DNA of 36,819 nucleotides from Methanomassiliicoccaceae archaeon (GTDB taxonomy: Archaea > Thermoplasmatota > Thermoplasmata > Methanomassiliicoccales > Methanomethylophilaceae), in contig PWJQ01000040.1 of the NCBI GenBank assembly GCA_003560875.1, positions 1-36,819 of the forward strand, written 5' to 3'. The notes beneath the pieces are model-generated. The model was not told the DNA's origin and did not search any database. It saw only the letters and a program-made list of their open reading frames with translations. The position numbers and the translations under genes were made by a program. This document shows positions 8,582 to 16,342 of this stretch, piece by piece. Every line of letters starts with the position of its first letter. Positions within the stretch are counted from its first letter, which is position 1.

Positions 8582-9822
8582 ACCGATCCCCATTTATCCA
8601 ATGCCGCCGCCAGCTCGGGATGCTCACGTGCGTACTCCGCCAATTCCATGCCCATGAAGGCGGCATCGACTGCCTGTGTCATCGCCATGGCCCCGCCGCG
8701 GATGCCGGCAGGATGTCCGGCGACCCCTCCTCCTGCTTGTATCTGGGAGTCATTACCGGCAATGTCCACCAGCTTCTTGACCATTCCGGGATGCAGTCCG
8801 CCGGAGCAGACGGGCATCATACGGCGATAGGGCACCGAGTCGTCGATGCAGGCGTCACGGTTGATAAGGTCATCTTGACAGGTCCCTCCCATCTTGCCCA
8901 CTCCCATCGTGCCGATGTGCAAGGCATCCCCTCCACACATCCTCACCAGTTTGGTGATGGGCAGCATAGCGATGCCCAGGTCGGGGTTGCGGGTGATGGC
9001 TCCGTGCATGGTACGGTGCACATGAACCGGGAGCTTTATGGAAGGGTCCTCGGCCAGAGCCTGCACGGCGGCGAAGCCGGCCGTGAGGACGTCGACCATT
9101 ATCTGTGTCGCCCCCAGCTCCTGCACCCTCTCCGCCAGTTCCACGATGCGGTGCCCGGATGTGCTGACGTTGATGGCGTGTATCATGTGATGACCCTCCT
9201 GACGGAGGGTGTCGATGGCCTCAGCGATGGCCACGGTACGGTCCTCGATGGGACAGAAGACCTGGTCCACCAGGGTCTCATCGTCCTTGCTGTTGGTCAG
9301 GCCTCCGCGACCGCATTCCAGTATGTAATCGGCGGTGTCCTTGGGAGAGAGGCCTATCTTAGGCTTCACGATGGTCCCCACCAAAGGCTTTTCGGGGCGT
9401 TTCACCCGCTTGCGCAGGTCATCGATACCATACTTAGGCCCCTTGTACTGCTCCACTATGCTCTTGGGGAAGACGACGTCCTCCAGCCTCACTCCCTGCA
9501 GGTCGCTGAGGCCGAACAGGTTACCGGCGATGATGCTCAGGATCTGAGGCACACCTCCGATGTCTATGCTGAAATCCTCTTCCGGGAAGGCTATGGTGGC
9601 GACATTGTCCTCCAAGCCGATGACCTTGGCGCCGTAGCGCTCGAAGATATCGTCCTTGAGGGTCACCAGGTCTGTCCATGTGCCAGTGGACTGCTCGGTG
9701 GCTATGGCCGCCGCCGCCTCCTCCATGGACATACAGTCTGTCTTCATGCGGTACGTGCAGATGACGTGGGAGTCCACGTCGATCTTCTCTCCCAGATGGA
9801 GGTATCGTTCGGAATATTGCAT
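8578..9822 (-). CDS. rbcL: Form III ribulose-1,5-bisphosphate carboxylase large chain
   Basis: A 414-residue archaeal RuBisCO. Active-site positions can be read in order: TGTWTD (about 46-51), KPKIG (153-157), the carbamylated-lysine motif KDDE (179-182), HVHR (267-270), LHIG (301-304), loop-6 lysine in GVGKMGG (310), CSGG (339-342) and AGGG (363-366). It turns ribulose 1,5-bisphosphate and CO2 into two 3-phosphoglycerates. Its position between the isomerase that makes its substrate and AMP phosphorylase says it serves nucleotide salvage rather than a Calvin cycle; no phosphoribulokinase is in view. The residues just before the carbamylated lysine read GGLTNS instead of the classical GGLDFx. 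The ATG follows the isomerase stop by 4 bases, with GAGTGA as ribosome site. Confidence 0.95.
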   Translation of the reverse strand: MQYSERYLHLGEKIDVDSHVICTYRMKTDCMSMEEAAAAIATEQSTGTWTDLVTLKDDIFERYGAKVIGLEDNVATIAFPEEDFSIDIGGVPQILSIIAGNLFGLSDLQGVRLEDVVFPKSIVEQYKGPKYGIDDLRKRVKRPEKPLVGTIVKPKIGLSPKDTADYILECGRGGLTNSKDDETLVDQVFCPIEDRTVAIAEAIDTLRQEGHHMIHAINVSTSGHRIVELAERVQELGATQIMVDVLTAGFAAVQALAEDPSIKLPVHVHRTMHGAITRNPDLGIAMLPITKLVRMCGGDALHIGTMGVGKMGGTCQDDLINRDACIDDSVPYRRMMPVCSGGLHPGMVKKLVDIAGNDSQIQAGGGVAGHPAGIRGGAMAMTQAVDAAFMGMELAEYAREHPELAAALDKWGSV

Positions 9823-9826
9823 TTTT

Positions 9827-10762
9827 TCACTCTCTGTTCTCGAAGATGAAATCGTGACCGAGAATCTTCACAATGACCTCGTAGGCTGCGAAGGGCGGTA
9901 TCATCCCTATATCGGTCACTATCGAATCAATGTACTCGGGAGGGGTGGCATCGAAGACGGGGTTGCGGACCCCCACGCTCTCCGGGACCTTGGCGTCACC
10001 GATTATCTCCTTGCGGTCCCTCTCCTCTATCTCCACCAGATCCCCGAATAGGGATATGGGGGAGAACTTGTAGGTCTCACTGCACACCAGGAAGGGGACG
10101 CGGGCCTCATTGGCGATCAGTGCTATCTGCGAGGTGCCTATCTTGTTTATCAGAACGCCGCTGGATGTGATGGTGTCGGCACCCACCAGTACAAGGTCCA
10201 CCGACCGCATCACGCTCCTTACGGCGCTGTCGACGATCAAGGTCACGGGGATGCCCTCCTCGGAGAGCTCATTGACGGTGATGATCCCCTGCCGCCACGG
10301 TCGGGACTCGGTCGCTATGACCTGGACCTTCTTACCCTGCCGATGCGCCTCTTTGATGACGCTCAGGGCGGCGTGGCTGTTGCAATGCGTCAGTACCGTG
10401 TTACCATCTCTGATGCGTTTGGCACCGATGCGGCCGATGGTCTCCATGGCCTTTTCAGAGCGTTGGATGAAGGCCTGTGAATTGGCCATGACCTTGGCCT
10501 TCACGGCCTCAGCATCCTCCAGCCCCTCAATCCCATTCATGGCGGCCTGGACGCCGTTCCACAGTGAGATGGCGGTGGGCCGGGAAGCGAGTATGCGGAC
10601 CTTGGCCGCATCCAATTCTGAAAGCAAGGCATCAAGGTCCCCCGTCGATTCCGATGCCACATCACAGATGGCATTCACACCGGAGCGGGCGATGCGCCCC
10701 GCACCGCGGATCTCCATGGACTCGATGGCCTTGGCGACATCTTCAACAGTCATGAACAACAT
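9827..10762 (-). CDS. Ribose-1,5-bisphosphate isomerase
   Basis: A protein of about 311 residues in the eIF2B-alpha/MtnA-like family, matching archaeal ribose-1,5-bisphosphate isomerase, which makes ribulose 1,5-bisphosphate for RuBisCO. Family landmarks are RPTAISLWNGVQAAM (about residue 60), the catalytic cysteine segment VLTHCNSHAAL (about 120-130) and the catalytic aspartate in LVGADTITSSG (about 195). It is the first gene of the isomerase-RuBisCO-AMP phosphorylase operon. No ribosome site is seen before the ATG at 10762; a TATA-like GCATTTAGTATT (minus strand, 10781-10792) sits about 25 bases upstream, so the transcript is probably leaderless. An ATG at 10753 is the alternative start. 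The context separates it from a translation factor 2B subunit or methylthioribose-1-phosphate isomerase. Confidence 0.92.
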   Translation of the reverse strand: MLFMTVEDVAKAIESMEIRGAGRIARSGVNAICDVASESTGDLDALLSELDAAKVRILASRPTAISLWNGVQAAMNGIEGLEDAEAVKAKVMANSQAFIQRSEKAMETIGRIGAKRIRDGNTVLTHCNSHAALSVIKEAHRQGKKVQVIATESRPWRQGIITVNELSEEGIPVTLIVDSAVRSVMRSVDLVLVGADTITSSGVLINKIGTSQIALIANEARVPFLVCSETYKFSPISLFGDLVEIEERDRKEIIGDAKVPESVGVRNPVFDATPPEYIDSIVTDIGMIPPFAAYEVIVKILGHDFIFENRE

Positions 10763-10780
10763 CAATCTATTGAGCTGCTC

Positions 10781-10792
10781 AATACTAAATGC
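10781..10792 (-). promoter_or_regulatory. Promoter of the RuBisCO operon
   Basis: On the minus strand GCATTTAGTATT is a TATA-like element centred about 25 bases before the ATG at 10762, so a leaderless operon mRNA is expected. Confidence 0.5.
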
Positions 10793-10834
10793 TTTTCAGC
10801 ATACCCTCTAGGCGTTCTCCGGCCTGCTGAAAGG

Positions 10835-10844
10835 TTTTATATAG
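10835..10844 (+). promoter_or_regulatory. TATA box of the small membrane protein gene
   Basis: TTTTATATAG preceded by AAAGG is a strong archaeal TATA/BRE. The predicted start near 10862-10866 leaves a very short leader before the ATG at 10874. Confidence 0.75.
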
Positions 10845-10873
10845 ACAATGATTTCTTTTTCGGAAGGATCGCC

Positions 10874-11110
10874 ATGATAGCCACCCCTAACGTTCCAGCA
10901 TCCGAGCTCGGTTGGATGACCGAGGTCACCGACGGGGTGGCGGGCGGGACCATAGCGTTGATACTCATCGTGACGCTGATATTCTTGGAGCTCTACCGTG
11001 CTTACGGTGAGACGGAAATAAAGATTGTGAAGGACCTCTACTACGTGGTCATACCTCTCCTTTGGGTGTTCTCCCTGGGCATAATATTCGCCGTTGTGGA
11101 TGCCCTGTGA
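10874..11110 (+). CDS. Small two-helix membrane protein, unknown function
   Basis: A 78-residue protein I cannot assign to a family. After about 20 polar residues there are two predicted membrane helices: residues about 24-42 (AGGTIALILIVTLIFLELY) and about 57-77 (YVVIPLLWVFSLGIIFAVVD). They are joined by a charged loop (RAYGETEIKIVKDLY). There is no cleavable signal peptide. It has its own strong TATA box and a GGAAGG ribosome site 6 bases before the ATG, which supports a real, independently expressed gene. It sits between the RuBisCO operon promoter (divergent) and alba (same strand). A subunit of a membrane complex or a small regulator are both possible. Confidence 0.7.
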   Translation: MIATPNVPASELGWMTEVTDGVAGGTIALILIVTLIFLELYRAYGETEIKIVKDLYYVVIPLLWVFSLGIIFAVVDAL

Positions 11111-11130
11111 GCCGTTTTGACGGGAAACCG

Positions 11131-11140
11131 ATTTAAAATC
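11131..11140 (+). promoter_or_regulatory. TATA box of alba
   Basis: ATTTAAAATC after an A/C-rich BRE-like stretch (GAAACCG). Transcription is predicted near 11158-11160, downstream of the ATG at 11149, which argues for the ATG at 11170 as the real start. Confidence 0.6.
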
Positions 11141-11169
11141 ATGCGACCATGTTCGAATCGGAGTCCTCG

Positions 11170-11448
11170 ATGTCACCCGACAACGTCGTATTCATAGGAA
11201 AGAAGCCTACCATGAACTACGTGCTGGCAGTCGTAACGCAGTTCAACAGCGGCAACAGCACCGTCAACATCAAGGCGCGTGGAAAGGCCATCGTCCGCGC
11301 CGTCGATGTGGCCCTCATCACGCAGAGGAGGTTCCTGCAGAACGTGGTGGTCGAGGACATCAATATTTGGACCGAGGAGATGTCCGTGGGGGAGGATGAG
11401 TGGACCAACGTCTCCTCCATGGAGATCGTGATGACGATCAAGGAATGA
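11170..11448 (+). CDS. albA: Alba chromatin protein
   Basis: A 92-residue Alba, the small dimeric DNA/RNA-binding protein of archaeal chromatin. Recognisable parts are the opening VFIGKKPTMNYVLAVVTQF, with the conserved lysine region that contacts nucleic acid, then IKARGKAIVRAVDVALI and the closing strand SMEIVMTIKE. An in-frame ATG at 11149 would add seven residues, but GGAG at 11160-11163 lies 6 bases before 11170 and the TATA box predicts transcription starting after 11149. The 92-residue form also matches the usual family length. It is convergent with the RNase III gene, 3 bases away. Confidence 0.93.
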   Translation: MSPDNVVFIGKKPTMNYVLAVVTQFNSGNSTVNIKARGKAIVRAVDVALITQRRFLQNVVVEDINIWTEEMSVGEDEWTNVSSMEIVMTIKE

Positions 11449-11451
11449 TTC

Positions 11452-11931
11452 TCAGGATAGATCCAACAGTCTTCTGCAGGCCGCACGGGCGGCCACCATC
11501 CCTGCTCCCAGGTACAGCGCGCCGACCATGGCCTCAAAGGCGCCGGACAGCATCCGGTCACTGAGTGCACTGTGTCCCTCCCCGGTGAGGACCAGGGCCT
11601 CAAGGTCCAACCCCTGTCTCAGTCTCGAGGCCAATGAGGCGTTGGATATGAGTGACTGCAGGGCGACGGTCATCTCACCTTCGCGCATTTCACTGCGGAG
11701 GAACAGATGCTCCCTGACGATAAGCTCCAGGACGGCGTCACCGAGGAATTCCAGTCTCTCGTTGTCACGTAATCCGTTGGCCGGCTCCCTGTCCCGGATC
11801 TCGTTGACGTAACTGTCGTGCATCAAGGCTATGTCGCAGAGGTCCACGAGCAGGTCGCTGGCCCCTTTGATGAGGAAGGGCCACTCCGCCAGGGCTCTCC
11901 TGATACGGTCCCGTCTCTGCGCCGGGGGCAT
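11452..11931 (-). CDS. Ribonuclease III domain protein without dsRNA-binding domain
   Basis: A 159-residue RNase III catalytic domain. The family signature is intact as NERLEFLGDAVLELI (about residues 56-70), followed by SLISNASLASRL and the second helix motif GAFEAMVGALYLG (about 127-139). The protein stops right after the catalytic domain, so it lacks the C-terminal double-stranded-RNA-binding domain of bacterial RNase III. In the second motif the usual ADxxEA reads SGAFEA: the metal-binding aspartate is glycine while the essential glutamate is kept. RNase III is uncommon in archaea. A TATA-like CAATAATTA about 25 bases upstream suggests a leaderless mRNA. The gene is divergent from the 502-residue orphan, with palindromes in the shared promoter region. 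Confidence 0.82.
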   Translation of the reverse strand: MPPAQRRDRIRRALAEWPFLIKGASDLLVDLCDIALMHDSYVNEIRDREPANGLRDNERLEFLGDAVLELIVREHLFLRSEMREGEMTVALQSLISNASLASRLRQGLDLEALVLTGEGHSALSDRMLSGAFEAMVGALYLGAGMVAARAACRRLLDLS

Positions 11932-11963
11932 GTGCCGGGAATGGATGGTATGCTAATTATTGA

Positions 11964-11975
11964 TTGCTATAGCAA
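11964..11975. promoter_or_regulatory. Perfect 12-base palindrome between divergent genes
   Basis: TTGCTATAGCAA lies in the 76-base gap between the divergent RNase III and 502-residue protein genes, between their TATA-like elements. A second pair, CGACA (11989-11993) and TGTCG (12000-12004), sits directly before the plus-strand ATG. Either could be an operator; no regulator is identified. Confidence 0.4.
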
Positions 11976-12007
11976 AGTATTAGGTAGACGACAAATATCT
12001 GTCGCCG

Positions 12008-13516
12008 ATGGCCCGAGGACTGAGGATAAGGGGTGCTAAACACACCTCCAAGCGGCAGGAGAAGGAGCTCATGCAGAGGGCCGTCGACCTCGCCAAGGAT
12101 CCGGAACTGCTGAGACCACGTTGTATCGGTTCCTGCCGCCGATGCCATTTCGACAAGCCGTTGAAGAAGATCGCGTCCATGGCCTCCTACATCGATGACT
12201 CGGAGAAACTGGTCAAGGCGGCTTCGCGTGGCTCCGACGCAATGGTCAAAGCCTATGCCGGCACCGTGTCCTTGGCCGCAGCCGGGAAGATACCCTACCT
12301 CGCCACTGCCAAGATGCCGTCCGGAGACATATCTTTCGCGGTCCGGGGTAAGGTGAAGCACGACAAGCTCATCGGCGTCCAGTACTATGACGACCCTGAC
12401 ATGAGGCTCCTCGCTTACACCGACGTCAGCAAGAAGAGGAAGCTCAGGATGTACTCGATGGAGGACGAGGTGCTGTGCTGTGAACGCTCCGGCTTCCCGG
12501 ACGAGTACGTGGAAGAGCGCCTGGCCTCCAGCCCTTATGAGCTGGACGAGGACGCCACCTGCCCCCATGAGGCCTCACGGGGTCATCTGGTGCTGTCATT
12601 GAACGACGGGCGAAGAACGATCAAGATATGCCGGTCCTGCGCCGGCGACCGTAACATGCTGCATCATATGATAAGCCGCATGACATCGCCGGAACCCATG
12701 AAAGAAATCGAGGTGCACGTTGTGCACAGCTTCCACGACATGGAATCCCCCTCCTTGGCGGATTTCCGTATCGATGATGACCACCATGAAGCCTACAAAA
12801 CCGGAAAGCTGAACGACCGTAAGTTGATCGACGAGGTGATCAAGCGCCGCTCGAACGAGATGAAGTCCTCCGGCTCGGCGGTCCTCATGATCGGCGACCG
12901 CAACTACGGCCGGGACATGGAATCCTTCCTCAAGGATCTGCGCGGTTCCGAGGAGGAGAAGGCGATACTCAGGCGGTTCCTGGAGACGGAGTTCGTGGCG
13001 GTGTTGGTCAAAGGTGACCGTTGTAGCGAAGCGATCAATCAGTTATGGTCCGAGCATCATGACGCCCTCATCATGGCGGCCTCCTCCTCCGAGGTTCTGG
13101 AGGAGATGGGTGATGTCTCTGCGAAGAACCCCAACAAGGCGGTGTCCGAAGCGGTGATGCGCCAACAGGCGAAGGGCATCCTGGCGGATATACCGGTCTA
13201 CAGCGACCTGGGGGAGGTGGGAGGATATGCCGACCATCTCGCCAGGGCCTACAAGGTCGGAGGCCCCGCCGCGGTGAAGCGTAGTGTGGAGTCCGAGACC
13301 CGTGGCTACCGCAACCGCGCCGTCGGACTGGCCTTCCTGCGGGCCGTGGGGGAGACATCCAACACCTGGCAGTACAACAAGGAGGAGATGGAGTTCTCCA
13401 GCTATCTGGAGCAGTTCGCCAATGCGATGATGGAGAACAAGGGCGATTCCTACCACGACGCGTTGGCCAACATGATAGTGGCCTCCGGGTCGGGGGAGCA
13501 GCCGCCTCAGTCGTAG
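12008..13516 (+). CDS. Conserved hypothetical protein with two cysteine clusters
   Basis: A soluble 502-residue protein I do not recognise. Residues 1-35 are strongly basic (ARGLRIRGAKHTSKRQEKEL) and run into a first cysteine cluster CIGSCRRCHF (about 39-48). A second group comprises CPHEASRGH (about 185-193) and CRSCAGD (about 208-214). These could be two zinc sites. The C-terminal half is helical and acidic, with a 340-400 segment rich in A, S and E. There is no signal peptide or membrane helix. The basic start and cysteine clusters suggest a nucleic-acid-binding protein, but that is inference. It is divergent from RNase III and its last 10 bases overlap the convergent Taw2 gene. The stop is TAG. 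Confidence 0.75.
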   Translation: MARGLRIRGAKHTSKRQEKELMQRAVDLAKDPELLRPRCIGSCRRCHFDKPLKKIASMASYIDDSEKLVKAASRGSDAMVKAYAGTVSLAAAGKIPYLATAKMPSGDISFAVRGKVKHDKLIGVQYYDDPDMRLLAYTDVSKKRKLRMYSMEDEVLCCERSGFPDEYVEERLASSPYELDEDATCPHEASRGHLVLSLNDGRRTIKICRSCAGDRNMLHHMISRMTSPEPMKEIEVHVVHSFHDMESPSLADFRIDDDHHEAYKTGKLNDRKLIDEVIKRRSNEMKSSGSAVLMIGDRNYGRDMESFLKDLRGSEEEKAILRRFLETEFVAVLVKGDRCSEAINQLWSEHHDALIMAASSSEVLEEMGDVSAKNPNKAVSEAVMRQQAKGILADIPVYSDLGEVGGYADHLARAYKVGGPAAVKRSVESETRGYRNRAVGLAFLRAVGETSNTWQYNKEEMEFSSYLEQFANAMMENKGDSYHDALANMIVASGSGEQPPQS

Positions 13517-14523
13517 ACCCTTATGTCCGCCACATAGTGTGACACCGAGGGTGCGAAGGACTTCACCTCTCTGATGTCCTCGATGGAAAACCCCCGGACC
13601 GCACTCGCCATGGCGACGTCCATCTCCAAAGCCTGGGGCATCTCCCACACCGGATACGTGTCGTGGAAGTGGATCATCCCCCCCGCCACGACGAGGTCGA
13701 AACCTTTCCACAGGAACTCCCTGGTACCGCGGACATAGCCCATCACCACCCTGTCGGCCACTCCGGCGAGGGGGAGGTCACGGTTGTCACCCAGTACCGG
13801 TCTGACATTTTCCCCCACGTTGTTGAGGGCGATGTTCTCGTTCAGATAACGGAACGACTGCGGGTTCTTCTCGCAGGCATAAACCAACTCCGCCCGGGAG
13901 CGTTTCGCCAGCGGCATGGTGAAATAACCGATCCCCGCGAACATGTCCACCACCGTCTCGCCCTCACAATCGAGCGAACCCATCCGCGCCCTCTCATCCA
14001 CGTTGCCGGACGCGAACATCAGCTCTCTGACGTCCAGCTTGTAGAGGATCCCGTTCTCCAGTCGTACGGATTCCGATGATTCGCCGTGTATCAGGTCCAC
14101 CTCGGGTCTTCGCAGCTCCCCGCTGATCCCGCCGCGGTCGACGCATACCGAGGACACTTCCAAGGCAGCGGCGTAGGCCGCCCCGATCTCCCTCTCATAA
14201 GGTCGCAGACGCTCATCCAATCTGATTATCGCCACATCCCCCACGAACTCCCATCTCTGCGGCAGTAGCCTCCTCAACCCCTCCGGCAGGGGGAGTGACC
14301 GGTCGATCAGTTGTTGCGGGCTACGGTCCTTGCGCCCATGTACTTCGCCCTCGACAATATCCAGTCCCAAGGAGAGGGCGTAGGCCTCGCCTTCGGCCTT
14401 GATCGGCACCAGGGTCCCGTCCGCGGACTTGCTGATCTTGGCGGACCTGAAGACCATGTCCCGCTGTAGAAGGTCGGGGATGATCTCGGAGGCGTGACGA
14501 TGAGGTACAACAGCCAGGCGCAT
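13507..14523 (-). CDS. taw2: Trm5/TYW2-family enzyme, probably Taw2 of wyosine synthesis
   Basis: A 338-residue class I S-adenosylmethionine-dependent enzyme of the Trm5/TYW2 family. The N-terminal domain (1-180) includes EFVGDVAIIRL. The binding loop reads VVDMFAGIGYFTMPLAKRS (about 192-210), then CEKNPQSFRYLNENIALN. The next motif is GDNRDL followed by ADRVVMGYVRGT; TYW2/Taw2 enzymes have DNR here, whereas Trm5 methyltransferases have a DVRE-like motif and NLP. On that basis it should transfer the aminocarboxypropyl group of SAM to 4-demethylwyosine at position 37 of tRNA-Phe. It is the last gene of the operon with geranylgeranyl reductase, transaldolase and transketolase, 3 bases after the preceding stop. 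The alternative is Trm5 (m1G37). Confidence 0.78.
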   Translation of the reverse strand: MRLAVVPHRHASEIIPDLLQRDMVFRSAKISKSADGTLVPIKAEGEAYALSLGLDIVEGEVHGRKDRSPQQLIDRSLPLPEGLRRLLPQRWEFVGDVAIIRLDERLRPYEREIGAAYAAALEVSSVCVDRGGISGELRRPEVDLIHGESSESVRLENGILYKLDVRELMFASGNVDERARMGSLDCEGETVVDMFAGIGYFTMPLAKRSRAELVYACEKNPQSFRYLNENIALNNVGENVRPVLGDNRDLPLAGVADRVVMGYVRGTREFLWKGFDLVVAGGMIHFHDTYPVWEMPQALEMDVAMASAVRGFSIEDIREVKSFAPSVSHYVADIRVYD

Positions 14524-14526
14524 GCC

Positions 14527-15690
14527 CTACCTCGAAAGCATAGCGGATATTAGTCGGGGTGAGAAACGCAGCAGTCCCGGCGATTTGCGCAGAAGACGCG
14601 GAGCCAGCTCCGCAGGGTGGTCGATGTCCCCGTAGTTGAGGATCTCGTGTATATCGGGGCGGTCTATCAGAGCGGCGGCCTTTCCGAAGTCGGCATCGGA
14701 CATGCCGGTGAAGACCCGGCGGAGCCGATAGGTGCGGGCGAGCTCCTTCCCCACCTCTTTGGTCCAGGCTTTCTCGTAGCTCCTGAGGAACGAGGCGTCC
14801 ATCCGATCCTGCGACAGGGCCTCGTCGGCGGTCTTCGCCAAACAGCGTGCCGAGATCAGTCCGGGGTGCAGTCCCCCTCCCGATGCTGGTTTCACCTGAC
14901 CGGCGGCGTCGCCGACCAGCATTATTCCGTCCGAGTAGGTCGGACCCCGGCCTCCTAAGGGTATCTTACCACAGTGCTTGGCGATCGGTTCCTCGTCCTG
15001 TAGTCCCAACTTCTTCAGGAAGGCCCTCAGGTAATGGGACGGAGGTCCACTCTCCCATGAGACGCAGAGCCCCACCCGGGTGAACTCACCGCAGGGCAGC
15101 CTCCAAGCGAAGAATCCCGGCGACACCTCGTTCCCCACGTGGATGTCGACCATGTCGGAATCATCTTCGATGGGGAGGTCGACCTGCAGTCCGCGGACCC
15201 ATTCGCGTGCCTCTCCGGCACCTATCTCTCGACCGACCCGCGAGTTCTGCCCGTCGGCACCCACCAGCAGACGGCATTCCATTTCGCCGATCTGGTTGTC
15301 CTCACAGTAGTGGAGGCGGTGCTTGCCGCTCCATATGTGCTTAAGGTATCGGCGGTTGTAGAAGAATCCAGCACCGGCGTCGGCGGCCCTCTCGGCCATC
15401 TGTTGGTCGAGGAGGGCCCGGTCTATGACCACCGCCTTCGGTTCGGAGGAACGTACGGATATGTCCCTGCCGCCGGGGAAGTGGAGTCTCGCACCATGGA
15501 GGACGTTCTTCGGCCTCTGGTCCACTCCTGACATCTCCAGGACACGGGGTGAGATCAGGCCCGTGCATTGCAGAGGGAGGCCGCTGACCTCATGCTCCTC
15601 TAGAACGGCCACCTCCCAGTCGGGGGAGAGCAGCTCGGCGACCCTGCTTCCGGCCGGACCGCCGCCAGCGACCACGACGTCGTATAGCAT
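14527..15690 (-). CDS. Geranylgeranyl reductase family FAD-dependent oxidoreductase
   Basis: A 387-residue flavoprotein of the archaeal geranylgeranyl reductase family, which saturates the isoprenoid chains of membrane lipids. The FAD dinucleotide-binding motif is at the very N-terminus (VVVAGGGPAGSRVAELL), followed by the family motif LQCTGLISPRVLE (about 40-52). Later come LLVGADGQNSRVGREIGAG (about 142-160) and the second FAD motif GDAAGQVKPASGGGLHPG (about 262-279). It is fourth in a tight minus-strand operon, starting 3 bases after the transaldolase stop, and ends with TAG. Substrate (digeranylgeranylglyceryl phospholipid, geranylgeranyl diphosphate or another prenyl compound) cannot be settled from sequence. 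Confidence 0.88.
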   Translation of the reverse strand: MLYDVVVAGGGPAGSRVAELLSPDWEVAVLEEHEVSGLPLQCTGLISPRVLEMSGVDQRPKNVLHGARLHFPGGRDISVRSSEPKAVVIDRALLDQQMAERAADAGAGFFYNRRYLKHIWSGKHRLHYCEDNQIGEMECRLLVGADGQNSRVGREIGAGEAREWVRGLQVDLPIEDDSDMVDIHVGNEVSPGFFAWRLPCGEFTRVGLCVSWESGPPSHYLRAFLKKLGLQDEEPIAKHCGKIPLGGRGPTYSDGIMLVGDAAGQVKPASGGGLHPGLISARCLAKTADEALSQDRMDASFLRSYEKAWTKEVGKELARTYRLRRVFTGMSDADFGKAAALIDRPDIHEILNYGDIDHPAELAPRLLRKSPGLLRFSPRLISAMLSR

Positions 15691-15693
15691 CTC

Positions 15694-16341
15694 TCAGAGG
15701 TTCTTCACTTTCTCCCAGTCAGCGAGGAAGGCCTCTATGCCCTCATCCGTCTTGGGGTGGGAGACCATCTTCTTGAGGATATCATAGGGTATGGTCGCAA
15801 TGTGGACGCCTATGGATGAGGCCTGGCTCACATGCAGGGGGTGCCTGATGCTGGCGGCGATCACCTCGGCGTCGAAATCGTAGTTGTCCAGTATGTCCAT
15901 GATTTCCGAGACCACGTCCATGCCCACATGACCTATGTCATCCAGGCGTCCGATGAACGGGGAGATGTAGCGGGCACCGGCCTTGGCGGCCAGAAGGGCC
16001 TGCTGGGCGGAGAAGACGAGGGTCATGTTGACGTCTATCCCCTCGTTGTAGAGGGCCTTGGTGGCCTTCAGGCCTTCGATGCACATCGGCAGTTTGATGT
16101 TTATGTTGTGGTGGATCGCCGACAGCTCCATGCCCTCGTTGAACATCCCCTCTGCATCCAGGCTCATGACCTCGGCGGATATCGGGCCGTCCACTATCTC
16201 AGCTATCTCCGCGACCACGGTCTTGAGGTCCTTGCCCTCCTTGACTATCAGGCTGGGATTGGTGGTCACGCCATCCAATATCCCCCAGCTGTGTATCTCC
16301 TTGATCTTGTCGATATTAGCGGTGTCTATGAAAATCCTCAT
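15694..16341 (-). CDS. tal: Transaldolase (TalC/fructose-6-phosphate aldolase-like family)
   Basis: A 215-residue TIM-barrel aldolase of the short transaldolase family. It opens [16 protein letters not shown] with TTNPSLI at about 27-33. The Schiff-base lysine is in [12 protein letters not shown] (about 85-96), and [26 protein letters not shown] follows. At the position where fructose-6-phosphate aldolases have glutamine (AQVM) this protein reads SAEVMS, the glutamate of true transaldolases, so transfer of a dihydroxyacetone unit is more likely than free aldol cleavage. It lies one base after the transketolase C-subunit stop. With the two transketolase subunits it forms the non-oxidative pentose phosphate interconversion. 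Confidence 0.9.
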   Translation of the reverse strand: MRIFIDTANIDKIKEIHSWGILDGVTTNPSLIVKEGKDLKTVVAEIAEIVDGPISAEVMSLDAEGMFNEGMELSAIHHNINIKLPMCIEGLKATKALYNEGIDVNMTLVFSAQQALLAAKAGARYISPFIGRLDDIGHVGMDVVSEIMDILDNYDFDAEVIAASIRHPLHVSQASSIGVHIATIPYDILKKMVSHPKTDEGIEAFLADWEKVKNL

Positions 16342-16342
16342 A

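Noticed and set aside
8620-9849. A 409-codon open frame on the plus strand opposite RuBisCO
   Set aside because: It is the shadow of rbcL, which has all catalytic motifs. Long antisense frames are expected in this GC-rich coding DNA.
11141-11172. GTTCGAATC at 11151-11159, the consensus of a tRNA T-loop
   Set aside because: No acceptor, D or anticodon arms can be folded around it. It lies in the leader and start of the alba gene.
10808-11176. A 122-codon minus-strand frame over the small membrane protein
   Set aside because: The plus frame has a strong TATA box, a ribosome site and two clean membrane helices. The minus frame has none of these.
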